Below, piece after piece: positions 53,274-62,883 of a stretch of 64,000 bases of DNA; the stretch's first letter is position 1; every line of letters starts with the position of its first letter. The notes beneath the pieces were generated by a model that saw only the letters and a list, made by a program, of their open reading frames with translations, was not told the DNA's origin and did not search any database. The stretch is from NCBI RefSeq assembly GCF_014203695.1, contig NZ_JACHJO010000002.1, positions 449,463 to 513,462 of the forward strand, read 5' to 3'. The DNA is from Nocardiopsis algeriensis (GTDB taxonomy: Bacteria > Actinomycetota > Actinomycetes > Streptosporangiales > Streptosporangiaceae). The translations under genes were made by a program, and so were the position numbers.

Positions 53274-55139
53274 TCAGCCGCGCCCCGGCGGGGTGCTGCG
53301 GCGGGTGTCGAGCCACAGCACCTGCGGGTCGTGGTCGCTGACCTGGTCGTGGAACTCCGAGTTGATCCGCACGACCCGGTAGTCGGCCCGGTGCCGGACC
53401 GCATCGTTGACGAGGATGTGGTCGAGTGCCTGCGAGTTGCCGTCGAACACGTAGCCGTACCGCTCCGAGGCGGGCAGGGCGGTCATCGGGTTGTGCAGCG
53501 GCCCGTCCTCGGTGAGGATCTCCAGGGTGCGGGAGAACTGGAAGTCGTTCAGGTCGCCCATGACCACCAGGTCGGCGTCCGGGTCGACCGCGAGCAGCTC
53601 CTCGGCGAACTCCCGCACCAGTGCGGCCTGCGCGTGGCGCTGCGCCTCGCTGGAGCGCCGCGGAGGCTGCACGACGCCGTGCAGCGGCTGGTCGCCGCCC
53701 TTGGAGTTGAAGTGGTTGGTCACCACGTAGATGTCGCGGTTGAGGGCGCGGAAGTGGCCCACCAGCGGTTTGCGGCTCTCCTCCCAGGCCTCGTCGGCGG
53801 GGCTGATCCGACCGGGCGAGACCGACAGCGCGGCGCTGCCGCGCCTGCCGGGGACCACCTCGACGGCGGTGGTGGCGTCGCCTCCGGGCACGTCCACGAA
53901 CTGGACCCGGGCAGGGTCGAAGAGGAAGGCGTTGCGGATGTTGCCGCCCGGGACGCCGCCGTCCTGCTTGTCCTGCGGGTTGATCTGGCGCCACTCGTAC
54001 TCGGGCCCGCCCCGGGCCGCGATCGCCTCGGTGAGGCGGTCGAGGGTGACTCCGGCGTCCACGGTCCCGTCGTCGACGGTGCCGTTGTCGTCCTGGATCT
54101 CCTCCAGGCCGATGATGTCGGGCGAGCGGAGGTGCTCGACGATGCCGGCGGCCAGGGCGTCGTACTTGTCCTGGGGGTCGCGGCCCCCGAGGTTCTCCAC
54201 GTTGTACGTGGCGACGGAGACCTCGTGCCGGCGGCGGTCGCGCACCGGGGTGCGCTCCAGGCCGCCGGGGACGTGCTCGCCCAGCGTGGTGGCGCGGACG
54301 AGGTAGCCGCCGTACTGGGTGTAGTACACGGGGCCCTCGGTCACGCCGGCGAGGGTGTCGCCCACGTCCGCCTCGGGGAAGGGGCGCTCGGCCCGGTCGA
54401 TCAGCGACTCGATCTTGACCCGGCCGGTGTTGGGGTCGTCGTAGGAGCCGTAGACGGTGCCGCCGTTGGCACTGGGGTTGTGGTCGGGGCGGGTGGTCAC
54501 CCAGAGCGCGTGGTAGCCGTCGGTGGCGCCGACGACCGGGGCGTCCTCCACGCGCACGAGCATGTGCTCGTGCGCGGCCCAGAAGTCGAGGGCGTACTCG
54601 CCGGGGGACAGTTCCAGGCCGGAGATGTCGCCGCCGTGGTCGGGCGCCTGCGCCCGGGGGATCGCGTTCTCGTCGAGCAGGACCGACGCGGGCAGCTCGT
54701 TGCCGCCGGACAGGACGGTCCAGTCGGCCCCGCCGATCTGGGTGACGGTCTGGGCGCCCTCTGCGGGCCGGTACTCGTCGACCCGGCCGCTGACCAGGAC
54801 CTCGTCGCCGACGGCGACATCGGGGGTCTCGCGGCCGGTGAAGACGAACAGGCCCTCGCTGGTGCGCGGGTCGCCGTCGCCCTCGGTGTCCTGGAACCAG
54901 AAGCCGCGGGCGCTGCCGAACGCGTTCACGGCGGTGACCGTGCCGGGAACGTCCGAGACCTCCGTCCCGGCGAACGGGGACGTGCGGGTGGTGCCCTGGA
55001 TGTCGTGGACACGCACGTCACCGGCGGCCGGTGCGGGGGCGTCCGCGAGGGCGGGTGCCGGGGCGAGCCCGGCGGCCAGGAGCAGGGCGGCCGCGGCGGA
55101 CGTCGGCGCGGGTACGCGCCGGGGGCGGGTGGAGGACAC
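53274..55139 (-). CDS. Secreted endonuclease/exonuclease/phosphatase-family nuclease (ExeM-like)
   Basis: Predicted extracellular DNase. The 621-aa protein has a signal peptide (about 1-33, ending ALADA), a region with OB-fold-like beta structure (about 45-275) and an EEP domain (about 285-615). The EEP domain has SVATYNVENLG (first metal-binding Asn), GLEEIQD, VVTNHFNSKG, VVMGDLNDF and SDHDPQVLW (catalytic Asp-His). The arrangement resembles ExeM/NucH-type extracellular nucleases. GTG 55139 is chosen because GGAGAGAAG precedes it. It is monocistronic and may serve phosphate or nucleotide scavenging. Confidence 0.9.
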   Translation of the reverse strand: MSSTRPRRVPAPTSAAAALLLAAGLAPAPALADAPAPAAGDVRVHDIQGTTRTSPFAGTEVSDVPGTVTAVNAFGSARGFWFQDTEGDGDPRTSEGLFVFTGRETPDVAVGDEVLVSGRVDEYRPAEGAQTVTQIGGADWTVLSGGNELPASVLLDENAIPRAQAPDHGGDISGLELSPGEYALDFWAAHEHMLVRVEDAPVVGATDGYHALWVTTRPDHNPSANGGTVYGSYDDPNTGRVKIESLIDRAERPFPEADVGDTLAGVTEGPVYYTQYGGYLVRATTLGEHVPGGLERTPVRDRRRHEVSVATYNVENLGGRDPQDKYDALAAGIVEHLRSPDIIGLEEIQDDNGTVDDGTVDAGVTLDRLTEAIAARGGPEYEWRQINPQDKQDGGVPGGNIRNAFLFDPARVQFVDVPGGDATTAVEVVPGRRGSAALSVSPGRISPADEAWEESRKPLVGHFRALNRDIYVVTNHFNSKGGDQPLHGVVQPPRRSSEAQRHAQAALVREFAEELLAVDPDADLVVMGDLNDFQFSRTLEILTEDGPLHNPMTALPASERYGYVFDGNSQALDHILVNDAVRHRADYRVVRINSEFHDQVSDHDPQVLWLDTRRSTPPGRG

Positions 55140-55316
55140 GTTCTTCTCTCCGGGGGTACTGGGGAGTAATAACCCAGCCATCATGACCCAGGGGGGACCC
55201 CGGCGAAACCGGAAGCGCGAGGGCGGGGCCGAGCGGGGCGCAATTGGTGTGATCGGACGATCACCCTCGGAAGCAGCGCATGTCCGATCCTCCAACCGCG
55301 CCCCGCCGGAGACCTG

Positions 55317-57908
55317 TCACAGGCGGGGGTCCACCGGCTCCGACTCCAGGGCCAGGACCGCGAACACGGCCTCGTGGACCCGCCACAGCGGTTCGCGGCG
55401 CGCGTGCCGGGCCAGGGCCTCCAGCCCCAGCTTGTGCTCGCGCATCGCCAGGCCCGCCTTGCGGCCGGTGTTGCGCTGCTTGAGCACCTCCAGCCGTTCG
55501 GGGTCGGTGTAGTCGGGTCCGTAGACGATCCGCAGGTAGTCGGGGCCGCGCACCTTCAGACCCGGCTGGGCGAGCCCCTTCGCCCCCTCGGCTCGGGCAC
55601 CCAGGACGGGTTTGACGACCATGCCCTCGCCGCCGGCCGACACCAGGTCGCGCCACCAGGCGACGGCGGAGGCGCAGGCGTCCGGGTCGGTGGCGTCCAC
55701 GGCCAGGTAGCGGGTGCCGCGCACCATCCCGCCCGTCTCGGCGAGCTGCTCGGCGATCCCCATGTGCCACAGGTGGTCGGCGTCGGTGTACTCCCGTCCC
55801 TCCGTGGCCAGCACCGCGAACGGCGCGTACCTGAGCCCGGCGGCGCCGTCGGTGTCCCACGAGTAGCGCCGGTACACCCGGCTGAACTCCTCCACCTGGT
55901 CGGCGCGGCGCGCCGTCCGTGCGGCGAGGGCGTCCGTGTCCAGGCCCCGGGCGGCGGCCGCGGCCAGGGCCCGCCCGGCGGCGGGCAGGGCCGCCCGGGC
56001 GGCGGCGCCCACCGACGCGTACTGGTCGCGGATCAGCGTGCGAGCCTTGGCCGACCACGGCAGCATCTCCCCGTCCAGGGCGATCCAGTCGGTGCCCAGC
56101 CGGTCCCACAGCCCTGCCTCGGTGACCGCGGCGCGCAGCCGGCCGACGACCTCGGCCCCCAGTACCGGGTCGGAGAAGAAGGGCCGTCCGGTGCGCGTGT
56201 AGACGGTGCCGAGCTCCCCGGGCACGAAGCGCCGCCCGGCGGCCTCCTCGTCCCGGCACAGCACCGCGACCGCGCGCGAGCCCATGTGCTTCTCCTGGCA
56301 CACCACCTGGCCGATCCCCGCACCGCGGTAGGCGGCCAGCGCCTCGTTCGGGTGCTCCAGGAGGCCCGGTTCGGCGCTGGTGGGCGCCGGGGCCATGGTC
56401 GGCGGCAGGTACAGCAGCCACCGGGGGTCGACGGAGAAGCGGCTCGTGACCGCCAGCGCCGCCAGACAGCTCCCGGCGTCGGCGTGGACGTGCCCGTACC
56501 GGGTCTCCACGTGCAGGCCGGCCCCGGCCGCGCCCAGCCCCACGTCCTCGATGTCCACGAGGGCCTCGGGGCGCCCGTCCTCCGGAGCGGCGGGCTCGGC
56601 CAGGGGTCGGGCTGGCTCGTACCACGTCCTGTGGGCCTTGACCTCGACGACCTCGCGTTCGGGGTAGCGCAGCGCGGACAGCTTGCCGCCGAACACGCAG
56701 CCGGTGTCCAGGCAGAGGGTGTTGTTGAGCCACTCGGCCCGCAGGGTGGGCGTGTGGCCGTACACGACCGCCGCCTTCCCCCGGTACTCGCGCGCCCAGG
56801 GAAGGCGCACCGGCAGGCCGTACTCGTCGGTCTCCCCCGTGGTGTCTCCGTAGAGCGCGAAGGAACGCACGCGGCCCGAGGCCCGGCCGTGGTAGGCCTC
56901 CTTGAGACCGGCGTGGGCGACCACCAGCTTTCCGCCGTCCAGCAGGAGGTGGCTCACCAGTCCGTCGCAGAACTCCAGCACCTCGGCCCGGAACTCGTCG
57001 CTCTCACGCTCCAGCTGCTCCAGTGTCTCGGCGAGCCCGTGCGTCGTACGCACCTGAGCGCCCTTGAGGGCGCGCACCAACTTGTTCTCGTGGTTTCCGG
57101 GCACGCAGAGGGCGTCGCCGTCGCGGACCATACCCATGGCCAGCCGCAGCACGCCGGGGCTGTCGGGACCCCGGTCGACGAGGTCTCCGACGAACACGGC
57201 GGTGCGCCCCTCGGGGTGGCGTGCGCCGACCGCCCTGCCCCGGCCGTCCCGGGTGAGGGTGTAGCCCAGCTCGCCGAGCAGCTCCTCCAGCTCGGCGCGG
57301 CAGCCGTGGACGTCGCCGATGATGTCGAACGGGCCGGTGAGCTCGGTCCGGTCGGGCCAGGCGCGTTCGCGTTCGACGACGGCGGCGTCGATCTGCTCGG
57401 GGCCCCGGAGGACGTACACCTTGCGGAAGCCCTCCTTGCGCAGGCGCTTGATCCCCTGGCGGAGGTCGCGCCGCTGGCGCCGGACGACGTGGTCGCCGAA
57501 GTCGCGGTCGGGCCGGGTGCGGTTGCGCTCCAGGGCCAGGGACTCGGGTACGTCGAGGACGACGGCGGTGGCCAGGACGTCGTTGTCCTTGGCGATGCGC
57601 ACCAGTTCCTGGCGGGCCCGGCTCTGCACGTTGGTGGCGTCGACCACCGCGAGCAGGCCGCGGCGCAGCCGGATGTCGACGATGGTGTGCAGCAGCGAGA
57701 ACGCGTCGGCACTGGCGCCCTGGTCGTTCTCGTCGTCGCTGACCATGCCCCGGCAGCGGTCGGAGCTGACCACCTCGGTGGGGCGGAAGTGCTTGGCGGC
57801 GAACGTGGACTTGCCCGAGCCGGACACGCCGACCAGCACGACGAGCCCCATCTCGGGCACACCGAGCACGGGCGGCGCGGCGGCCGGTGCCGCTTCTGTC
57901 GCACTCAT
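55317..57908 (-). CDS. pnkp: Polynucleotide kinase-phosphatase-ligase (Pnkp), RNA repair
   Basis: RNA end-healing and sealing enzyme of the bacterial Pnkp/Hen1 system. Three domains in 863 aa: a 5'-kinase (about 1-175) with P-loop GVSGSGKST; a metallophosphatase (about 190-470) with GDVHG, FVGDLVDRGPDS, VPGNHENK and VVYGHTP; and a ligase-like nucleotidyltransferase (about 500-863) with the adenylation Lys in CQEKHMGSRAVAV. The ATG overlaps the Hen1 stop as ATGA, so both are made together. In the well-studied system Pnkp repairs ribotoxin-cleaved tRNA, with Hen1 methylating the 3' end to block re-cleavage. No other RNA-repair gene is adjacent. Confidence 0.95.
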   Translation of the reverse strand: MSATEAAPAAAPPVLGVPEMGLVVLVGVSGSGKSTFAAKHFRPTEVVSSDRCRGMVSDDENDQGASADAFSLLHTIVDIRLRRGLLAVVDATNVQSRARQELVRIAKDNDVLATAVVLDVPESLALERNRTRPDRDFGDHVVRRQRRDLRQGIKRLRKEGFRKVYVLRGPEQIDAAVVERERAWPDRTELTGPFDIIGDVHGCRAELEELLGELGYTLTRDGRGRAVGARHPEGRTAVFVGDLVDRGPDSPGVLRLAMGMVRDGDALCVPGNHENKLVRALKGAQVRTTHGLAETLEQLERESDEFRAEVLEFCDGLVSHLLLDGGKLVVAHAGLKEAYHGRASGRVRSFALYGDTTGETDEYGLPVRLPWAREYRGKAAVVYGHTPTLRAEWLNNTLCLDTGCVFGGKLSALRYPEREVVEVKAHRTWYEPARPLAEPAAPEDGRPEALVDIEDVGLGAAGAGLHVETRYGHVHADAGSCLAALAVTSRFSVDPRWLLYLPPTMAPAPTSAEPGLLEHPNEALAAYRGAGIGQVVCQEKHMGSRAVAVLCRDEEAAGRRFVPGELGTVYTRTGRPFFSDPVLGAEVVGRLRAAVTEAGLWDRLGTDWIALDGEMLPWSAKARTLIRDQYASVGAAARAALPAAGRALAAAAARGLDTDALAARTARRADQVEEFSRVYRRYSWDTDGAAGLRYAPFAVLATEGREYTDADHLWHMGIAEQLAETGGMVRGTRYLAVDATDPDACASAVAWWRDLVSAGGEGMVVKPVLGARAEGAKGLAQPGLKVRGPDYLRIVYGPDYTDPERLEVLKQRNTGRKAGLAMREHKLGLEALARHARREPLWRVHEAVFAVLALESEPVDPRL

Positions 57909-59416
57909 CGGGTGAAGACTCCCATCTGGGTCGGTGCGCCGGTGCCGGGGCGCTCGTCCCCCACCGGCAGGTGGCGGACACCGTAGCCGTACCTGCGGGC
58001 CACGGAGTCCGCCCACAGGGTGAACTCGGGGCGGGTCCACTCGAAGCGGTGGTCGCTGTGGCGCAGGCTGCCGTCGGCGAGGCCCTCGTAGTGGACGTTG
58101 TACTCGGCGTTGGGGGTGGTGACCACCACCACGCGCGGCCGGGCCAGGCCGAAGACGCTCTCCGCCATCGCGGGCAGCCGCGACGGGTCGATGTGCTCGA
58201 CCACCTCCATGAGGACGGCCGCGTCGTGGCCCTCGAAGCGCCGGTCGCGGTGGACGACCGAACCGACGAGCAGTTCGGGCCCGCTCGGTCCGCCCCGGCG
58301 CCCGGACGCACCGGCGAGCAGGGGGCGGTGCCGTCCGGGGCCGCCCTCGCACCCCCGGCACACGCGGCGGTGGGCGCGCTCCAGGGCAACGGTGTCGACG
58401 TCCACGCCGGTCACCCGTTCCAGCCCGGGCTCCTCGGCGAGGCGGGCCAGCAGCCGGCCCGACCCGCAGCCGAGGTCGATCACGCTGGAGACCCGCTCGG
58501 CGCGGAGCACGGCCAGGACCGCGCCGGCGCGCTGCTCGGCCAGGGAGGGTCCGCGTTCCTCGGCCTCCTCCGCCTCCTCGGCGGCGGGGTCGTCGCCGGT
58601 CCCGTCCTCCCCGAGAACCTCGGACAGGCGCGCCAGTGCGGTCCGCACGTGGCCGTCGCGGCGGTCGAGGTAGCGGCGGGTGATCCAGGCCCGTTCGGGG
58701 TGGCGGGCCAGCCATCCGGGCCGGGCACCCTCCTCGGCATCCCCTTCCGCGCCCTCCTCCCCCGTCCCGGCCGCACCGCCGGCGCGCAGGAGCTTGTCGA
58801 TCTCGCTGCGGTCCGTCCAGTAGTGCTTGCCGGCGTCCATCGCCGGCAGCAGCACGTACAGGTGGCTGAGCGCCTCCGACAGCACCTGTTCCCCGGTGAG
58901 GGTGAGCGACAGGTGGTGGGAGTCGCCCCATCCGGGCAGCCCGGGGTCGAGCGGCACCGGCTCGGCGGTCACCCGCCAGCCGAGCGGCTCGAACAGGGCC
59001 CGCGCCTTCTCCGCCCCGGCCCGGCAGGGCACGGCCGGCAGGTGCAGTTCCAGCGGCAGGGGCGTGCGCGCCAGTTCGGGACGCGAGGGGCAGGACCCCC
59101 TCATGGCGGAGCGGAAGACCTTGCCCAGGGCCACCGTGAACAGCGAGGAGGAGGCGAAGGGCCGGTCGTTGACGTACCGGGCCAGGGCGAAGTCGGGTGT
59201 GCTCACGGACGTGCGCGCCCGCAGCAGGGCCTGCGTGTCGACCTCCAGCAGGAGCGCCGCGGTGCAGCGGTCCCGCGTGGCCTCGGGGTAGAAGACGTGC
59301 GCGGTCCCGAAGGACTGCTCGAACTCCTGCACCTTGTCGGGGTGCTTGTGGAGCAGGAAGCCGAGGTCCGTGGCGGAGGCCTCCGGGGTCGCGGTGGCGG
59401 TGATCGTCAGTAGCAC
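57905..59416 (-). CDS. hen1: 3'-terminal RNA ribose 2'-O-methyltransferase Hen1
   Basis: Methylates the 2'-OH of the 3'-terminal ribose of broken RNA before Pnkp seals it. The 503 aa include the long bacterial N-terminal domain (about 1-240, essential for ligase activation in Pnkp/Hen1) and a C-terminal SAM methyltransferase. SAM binding is in VIDLGCGSGRLLARL; Mn-binding residues lie in LMEVVEHID and HSDHRFEW. Between them sits an acidic spacer (EEGAEGDAEEG; DPAAEEAEEAEERG). GTG 59416 is the only sensible start, beginning MLLTITATATPE in register with the family. First of a two-gene unit with Pnkp. Confidence 0.95.
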   Translation of the reverse strand: MLLTITATATPEASATDLGFLLHKHPDKVQEFEQSFGTAHVFYPEATRDRCTAALLLEVDTQALLRARTSVSTPDFALARYVNDRPFASSSLFTVALGKVFRSAMRGSCPSRPELARTPLPLELHLPAVPCRAGAEKARALFEPLGWRVTAEPVPLDPGLPGWGDSHHLSLTLTGEQVLSEALSHLYVLLPAMDAGKHYWTDRSEIDKLLRAGGAAGTGEEGAEGDAEEGARPGWLARHPERAWITRRYLDRRDGHVRTALARLSEVLGEDGTGDDPAAEEAEEAEERGPSLAEQRAGAVLAVLRAERVSSVIDLGCGSGRLLARLAEEPGLERVTGVDVDTVALERAHRRVCRGCEGGPGRHRPLLAGASGRRGGPSGPELLVGSVVHRDRRFEGHDAAVLMEVVEHIDPSRLPAMAESVFGLARPRVVVVTTPNAEYNVHYEGLADGSLRHSDHRFEWTRPEFTLWADSVARRYGYGVRHLPVGDERPGTGAPTQMGVFTR

Positions 59417-59471
59417 GCGTACATTGTTCCGGCCCCGGCGGGGAAGGGCCAGGTGTTTTCGCCCCGCGGCC

Positions 59472-59903
59472 TCACCGCCTCCGGAGGAGGAGCGCCGCCG
59501 CCGTCAGGGAGACGGCGAGCGACAGGGCCCCCGACCCGAACAGGACGGCGTCGAAGGCGGGGGTCGCGGCGAAGGCGCCGTCGGTGCCCGTGACCACCCA
59601 CAGGGCGGCACCGGACAGGACCAGGTGCAGGGGCAGGGCGGCCGCCACCGTGGCCAGGGGACGGGCCAGTCCCGCGATCCGCGCCGCGGGCCAGGCCGCT
59701 GCCGGGGCGAGGACGAAGGGGAGGCCCAGGTAGACCAGTCCCGCGCCGATGTTGGCGTCGGCCTCGGGGCCGTCCGCCGCCAGCATGAGGGCGGTGATGC
59801 CGGCGGCGGCGAGGAAGGCCAGGGCGTAGGAGGCCAGGGCGGCCAGGGAGGCGCGGGCCGCGACGGCGGCGGGGCGGGGGCGAGGGTGGGTGCCGGGGTT
59901 CAT
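59472..59903 (-). CDS. Small integral membrane protein of unknown function
   Basis: 143 aa with four hydrophobic segments (about 16-38, 49-66, 77-98 and 112-136). Short Arg/Pro-rich N-terminus and Arg-only C-terminus (LLLRRR) give positive-inside ends. No family recognised. ATG 59903 with GGAGAAA upstream is chosen; a longer frame starting at 60167 is a shadow of the next gene. It is upstream of hen1 by 55 bases on the same strand and downstream of the 338-aa gene by 43 bases, so a common transcript is possible. Confidence 0.7.
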   Translation of the reverse strand: MNPGTHPRPRPAAVAARASLAALASYALAFLAAAGITALMLAADGPEADANIGAGLVYLGLPFVLAPAAAWPAARIAGLARPLATVAAALPLHLVLSGAALWVVTGTDGAFAATPAFDAVLFGSGALSLAVSLTAAALLLRRR

Positions 59904-59946
59904 GTTCCCAGTTTCTCCGCCGCGCCCCGGACCCGCCTGAGTAGCG

Positions 59947-60963
59947 CTACTCAACCTCCGGAGCGGGGCGGCCGGGGTGCACCCCCAGTTCGGCCATCGC
60001 CGCGGCGACCGCGGCGCGCGGGTCGCCGAAGAAGGACCACGGCATCTCGCAGTAGACGTTTCCGGCCGCTTCCAGGTGCCAGCGCGCCGCCTCCGCCGCC
60101 CCCGTGCGGTGGAACGCCCAGGCGAACAGGTGGTGCGCCTGGACGTCGCACGGGTGCGGCCGGGCACTCGCGGCCCATCCCCGGGCGGACTCGAACAGTT
60201 CCTGGAGGGCCTCGCCGCGCAGGCGCCCCGCCGCCTGCTCGGCGATGAACCCGAGGAACACCTCGCCGCTCAGCCGCCTGCGCTCGGCCCGGAGGAACTC
60301 GGCGTGGGCCAGGGCCAGGAGGGCGGGCAGCGGGTCGCCCTCGGGCGCGCCGTCGGCGGCGGCGCCCGCGAACGCGAACATCTCCTCCTCCGAGCCGCCC
60401 CGCAGCGGGGACAGCGACCGCACCCGGGTCATGTGCGCGGCGAACAGGTGGGGCGCCCTCCGGTCGGCCTCCTGCCAGAGCCGGTCCTTCTCCTCCCGCT
60501 CCGCACCCGCGCCCATGGCGGCGGTCTGGAGCGCGACCCACGGGGCCGCGTCGTCGGGCCGCAACCCGGCCGCGGTCAGCAGCAGCTGCACCGCGTCGCC
60601 GAGCACGGCCACGGCCGCCTTGCGGTCGGCCGTGCCCCCGCCCGACCGCCGGGCCCGGGCGAGCAGCGTGTTGCCCATCCACAGCAGGAGGTCGGCCCGG
60701 TCGGCCCCGCCGTCCAGGTGCTCGGTCAGCTCCTCGAACCGGTCGATCGCGGCGCGGCCGAGCACCTCGGCCTCCAGGACCCTCCGCTCCGGGTCGTCGC
60801 GGCTGTCGGCCAGCAGGGTCAGCCCCGCCCGGGTGTCTCCGTCGAGCACCGCCTCGGCGCCGGCCCGGAGCAGGGGGTCGGTGCCCAGCGACGCCGGTGC
60901 CAGGTGCGCCTCGATCTCGTGCCCGCGGAGCGGCCTCGGGGCAGCGGGGTTCCATCGCCACAT
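59947..60963 (-). CDS. Hypothetical TPR-like protein
   Basis: 338-aa soluble protein, Ala/Leu/Glu-rich, with a repeating helical pattern (for example LLLWMGNTLLARARR, APWVALQTAAMGAGAEREEKDRLWQEADR, HHLFAWAFHRTGAAEAARWHLEAAG) that resembles tetratricopeptide hairpins. No enzyme motif. No membrane segments. The C-terminal EMPWSFFGDPRAAVAAAMAELG may be a capping helix. ATG 60963 is used. It lies 21 bases downstream of glpD on the same strand, so it may be cotranscribed with it. Function unknown. Confidence 0.7.
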   Translation of the reverse strand: MWRWNPAAPRPLRGHEIEAHLAPASLGTDPLLRAGAEAVLDGDTRAGLTLLADSRDDPERRVLEAEVLGRAAIDRFEELTEHLDGGADRADLLLWMGNTLLARARRSGGGTADRKAAVAVLGDAVQLLLTAAGLRPDDAAPWVALQTAAMGAGAEREEKDRLWQEADRRAPHLFAAHMTRVRSLSPLRGGSEEEMFAFAGAAADGAPEGDPLPALLALAHAEFLRAERRRLSGEVFLGFIAEQAAGRLRGEALQELFESARGWAASARPHPCDVQAHHLFAWAFHRTGAAEAARWHLEAAGNVYCEMPWSFFGDPRAAVAAAMAELGVHPGRPAPEVE

Positions 60964-60984
60964 GCCCTTGACGCTACCGGCAGG

Positions 60985-62706
60985 TCAGGGGCGCAGGATA
61001 CGCGCCTCGGGGACGATCTCGGGGGCGCCGTGCTGGATGGCGTCCGCCTCCTGGTCGGTGTCCTGCTCCTGGGCGGCGCGCTCGGCCTCGATCCCCTTGC
61101 GGTAGAACTCGACCTCGCGCTCGACCTGGTCCTCGCTCCAGCCCAGGAGCGGCGCCATCAGCTCGGCGGCCTCCTCGGCCGCGGCGATGCCCCGGTCCCA
61201 GGACTCGAACGAGATCCGGGTGCGCCGGTACAGCACGTCCTCCAGGTGGCGGGCGCCCTCGGCCTCCACCGCGTACACCACCTCGGCGCGCAGGTAGTCG
61301 TCGGCGCCGGCCAGCGACCGGCCCAGGTCGGGCCGTTCGCGCACCAGGTCGAGCAGGTCGCGCGCGTTCGTGCCGTGGCGGCGCAGCAGGTGGCTGACGC
61401 GCGAGACGTGCAGCCCCGACTCGCGGGCCAGCCGGTGCCTCTGGTTGACCAGCGCCTCGTAACCCGCGGCCCCCACCAGCGGGAGCCTGTGGGTGACCGA
61501 GGGCGGGACCGCGCCGCCCAGGCCGTGTGCGACGGCGTCCACGGCGTCCTTGGCCATCACCCGGTAGGTGGTGTACTTGCCGCCGGCGATGAGGACCAGG
61601 CCCGGCACCGGGTGGGCGACGGTGTGTTCGCGGGAGAGCTTGGAGGTCTCCTCCGACTCCCCGGACAGCAGGGGGCGCAGACCCGCGTAGACGCCCTCGA
61701 CGTCGTCCCTGGTCAGCGGGGTGCGCAGGACCCGGTTGAGGCGGTCCAGGACGTAGTCGATGTCGGCTCGGCTGGCCGCCGGGTTCTCCTTGTCCAGGTT
61801 CCAGGCGGTGTCGGTGGTGCCGACGATCCAGTGGCGGCCCCACGGGATGACGAACAGCACGCTCTTCTCGGTGCGCAGGATCATCCCGGAGGAGGCCTGG
61901 ATGCGGTCGCGCGGCACCACCAGGTGGATCCCCTTGGAGGCGCTCACGTGGATCTGGCCGCGTCCGCCCACCATCTCCTGGATCTCGTCGGTCCACACTC
62001 CGGCCGCGTTGACCACCTGGCGGGCCCGGATGTCGATCTCCCGGCCCTTCTCCAGGTCGGCGGCGCGGGCCCCGACGACGTGCTCGCCCTCGCGCAGGAA
62101 TCCCACCGCCTGGACACGGGAGGCGACCTTGGCGCCCAGTCCGGCGGCGGTGCGCAGCACGGTGGTGACGAAGCGGGCGTCGTCGACCTGGCAGTCCCAG
62201 TACTGGACGGCCCCCGCCAGGGCGTCGCGGCGCAGCGCCGGGAAGACCTTCAGCGCGCCCGAGCGGGTCAGATGCCGGTGGGCGGGCAGGCCCCGGTTGT
62301 TGCGGGAGGTGTGGGCCAGGGCGTCGTAGAGGGTGACGCCCGCGCCGATGTAGAAGCGCTCCCAGTGGTGGGCGAACGGGAAGAGGAACGGCACCGGGCG
62401 GACCAGGTGGGGGGCGATCGTGGTCAGCAGCAGGCCGCGCTCCCGGAGTGCCTCCTGGACGAGCTCGAAGTCGAACTGCTCCAGGTAGCGGAGCCCGCCG
62501 TGGATGAGCTTGCTGGATCTGCTGGAGGTGCCCGACGCGAAGTCGCGCGCCTCGATCAGCCCGGTGGACAGCCCGCGGGAGACCGCGTCCAGCGCGATGC
62601 CCGCACCGACGATGCCCCCTCCGACGACGAGGACGTCGAGCTCCTCCTCGGCCATCGAGGCGAGTGCCTCGTCGCGCCCCGCCGGTCCCAGCCTGGTGGT
62701 CGTCAT
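60985..62706 (-). CDS. glpD: Aerobic glycerol-3-phosphate dehydrogenase
   Basis: FAD-linked membrane-associated dehydrogenase oxidising glycerol-3-phosphate to DHAP. The 573 aa start with DVLVVGGGIVGAGIALDAVSRG (FAD dinucleotide fold, about 24-45), then SGTSSRSSKLIHGGLRYLEQ and the C-terminal DUF-type domain with HLLRRHGTNARDLLDL. ATG 62706 has AGGA eight bases upstream. No glpK or glpF is in the window. The preceding intergenic 177 bp separates it from the transglycosylase gene. Confidence 0.95.
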   Translation of the reverse strand: MTTTRLGPAGRDEALASMAEEELDVLVVGGGIVGAGIALDAVSRGLSTGLIEARDFASGTSSRSSKLIHGGLRYLEQFDFELVQEALRERGLLLTTIAPHLVRPVPFLFPFAHHWERFYIGAGVTLYDALAHTSRNNRGLPAHRHLTRSGALKVFPALRRDALAGAVQYWDCQVDDARFVTTVLRTAAGLGAKVASRVQAVGFLREGEHVVGARAADLEKGREIDIRARQVVNAAGVWTDEIQEMVGGRGQIHVSASKGIHLVVPRDRIQASSGMILRTEKSVLFVIPWGRHWIVGTTDTAWNLDKENPAASRADIDYVLDRLNRVLRTPLTRDDVEGVYAGLRPLLSGESEETSKLSREHTVAHPVPGLVLIAGGKYTTYRVMAKDAVDAVAHGLGGAVPPSVTHRLPLVGAAGYEALVNQRHRLARESGLHVSRVSHLLRRHGTNARDLLDLVRERPDLGRSLAGADDYLRAEVVYAVEAEGARHLEDVLYRRTRISFESWDRGIAAAEEAAELMAPLLGWSEDQVEREVEFYRKGIEAERAAQEQDTDQEADAIQHGAPEIVPEARILRP

Positions 62707-62883
62707 CCCGCGTTCCTCCCGTGTGGTGTTTCCCTCCTCCCGGGCTCTACCCATCGAGGGCCTCCGCCCACCTGGCCGCGCCCGCCCCCGGGGCGGCGAC
62801 CGGGCCGGACACAGGAGCGGGCGCGCGGGGCGCGGGGGGAGCCGCCGGGCCCGCACCGGGCCGGCGGGCACGGCCGCCCGGCG

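Noticed and set aside
55317..58931. 1204-aa Pnkp with long N-terminal extension
   Set aside because: The extra 341 residues are the shadow of hen1; the ATG at 57908 overlaps the hen1 stop and starts just before the P-loop domain.
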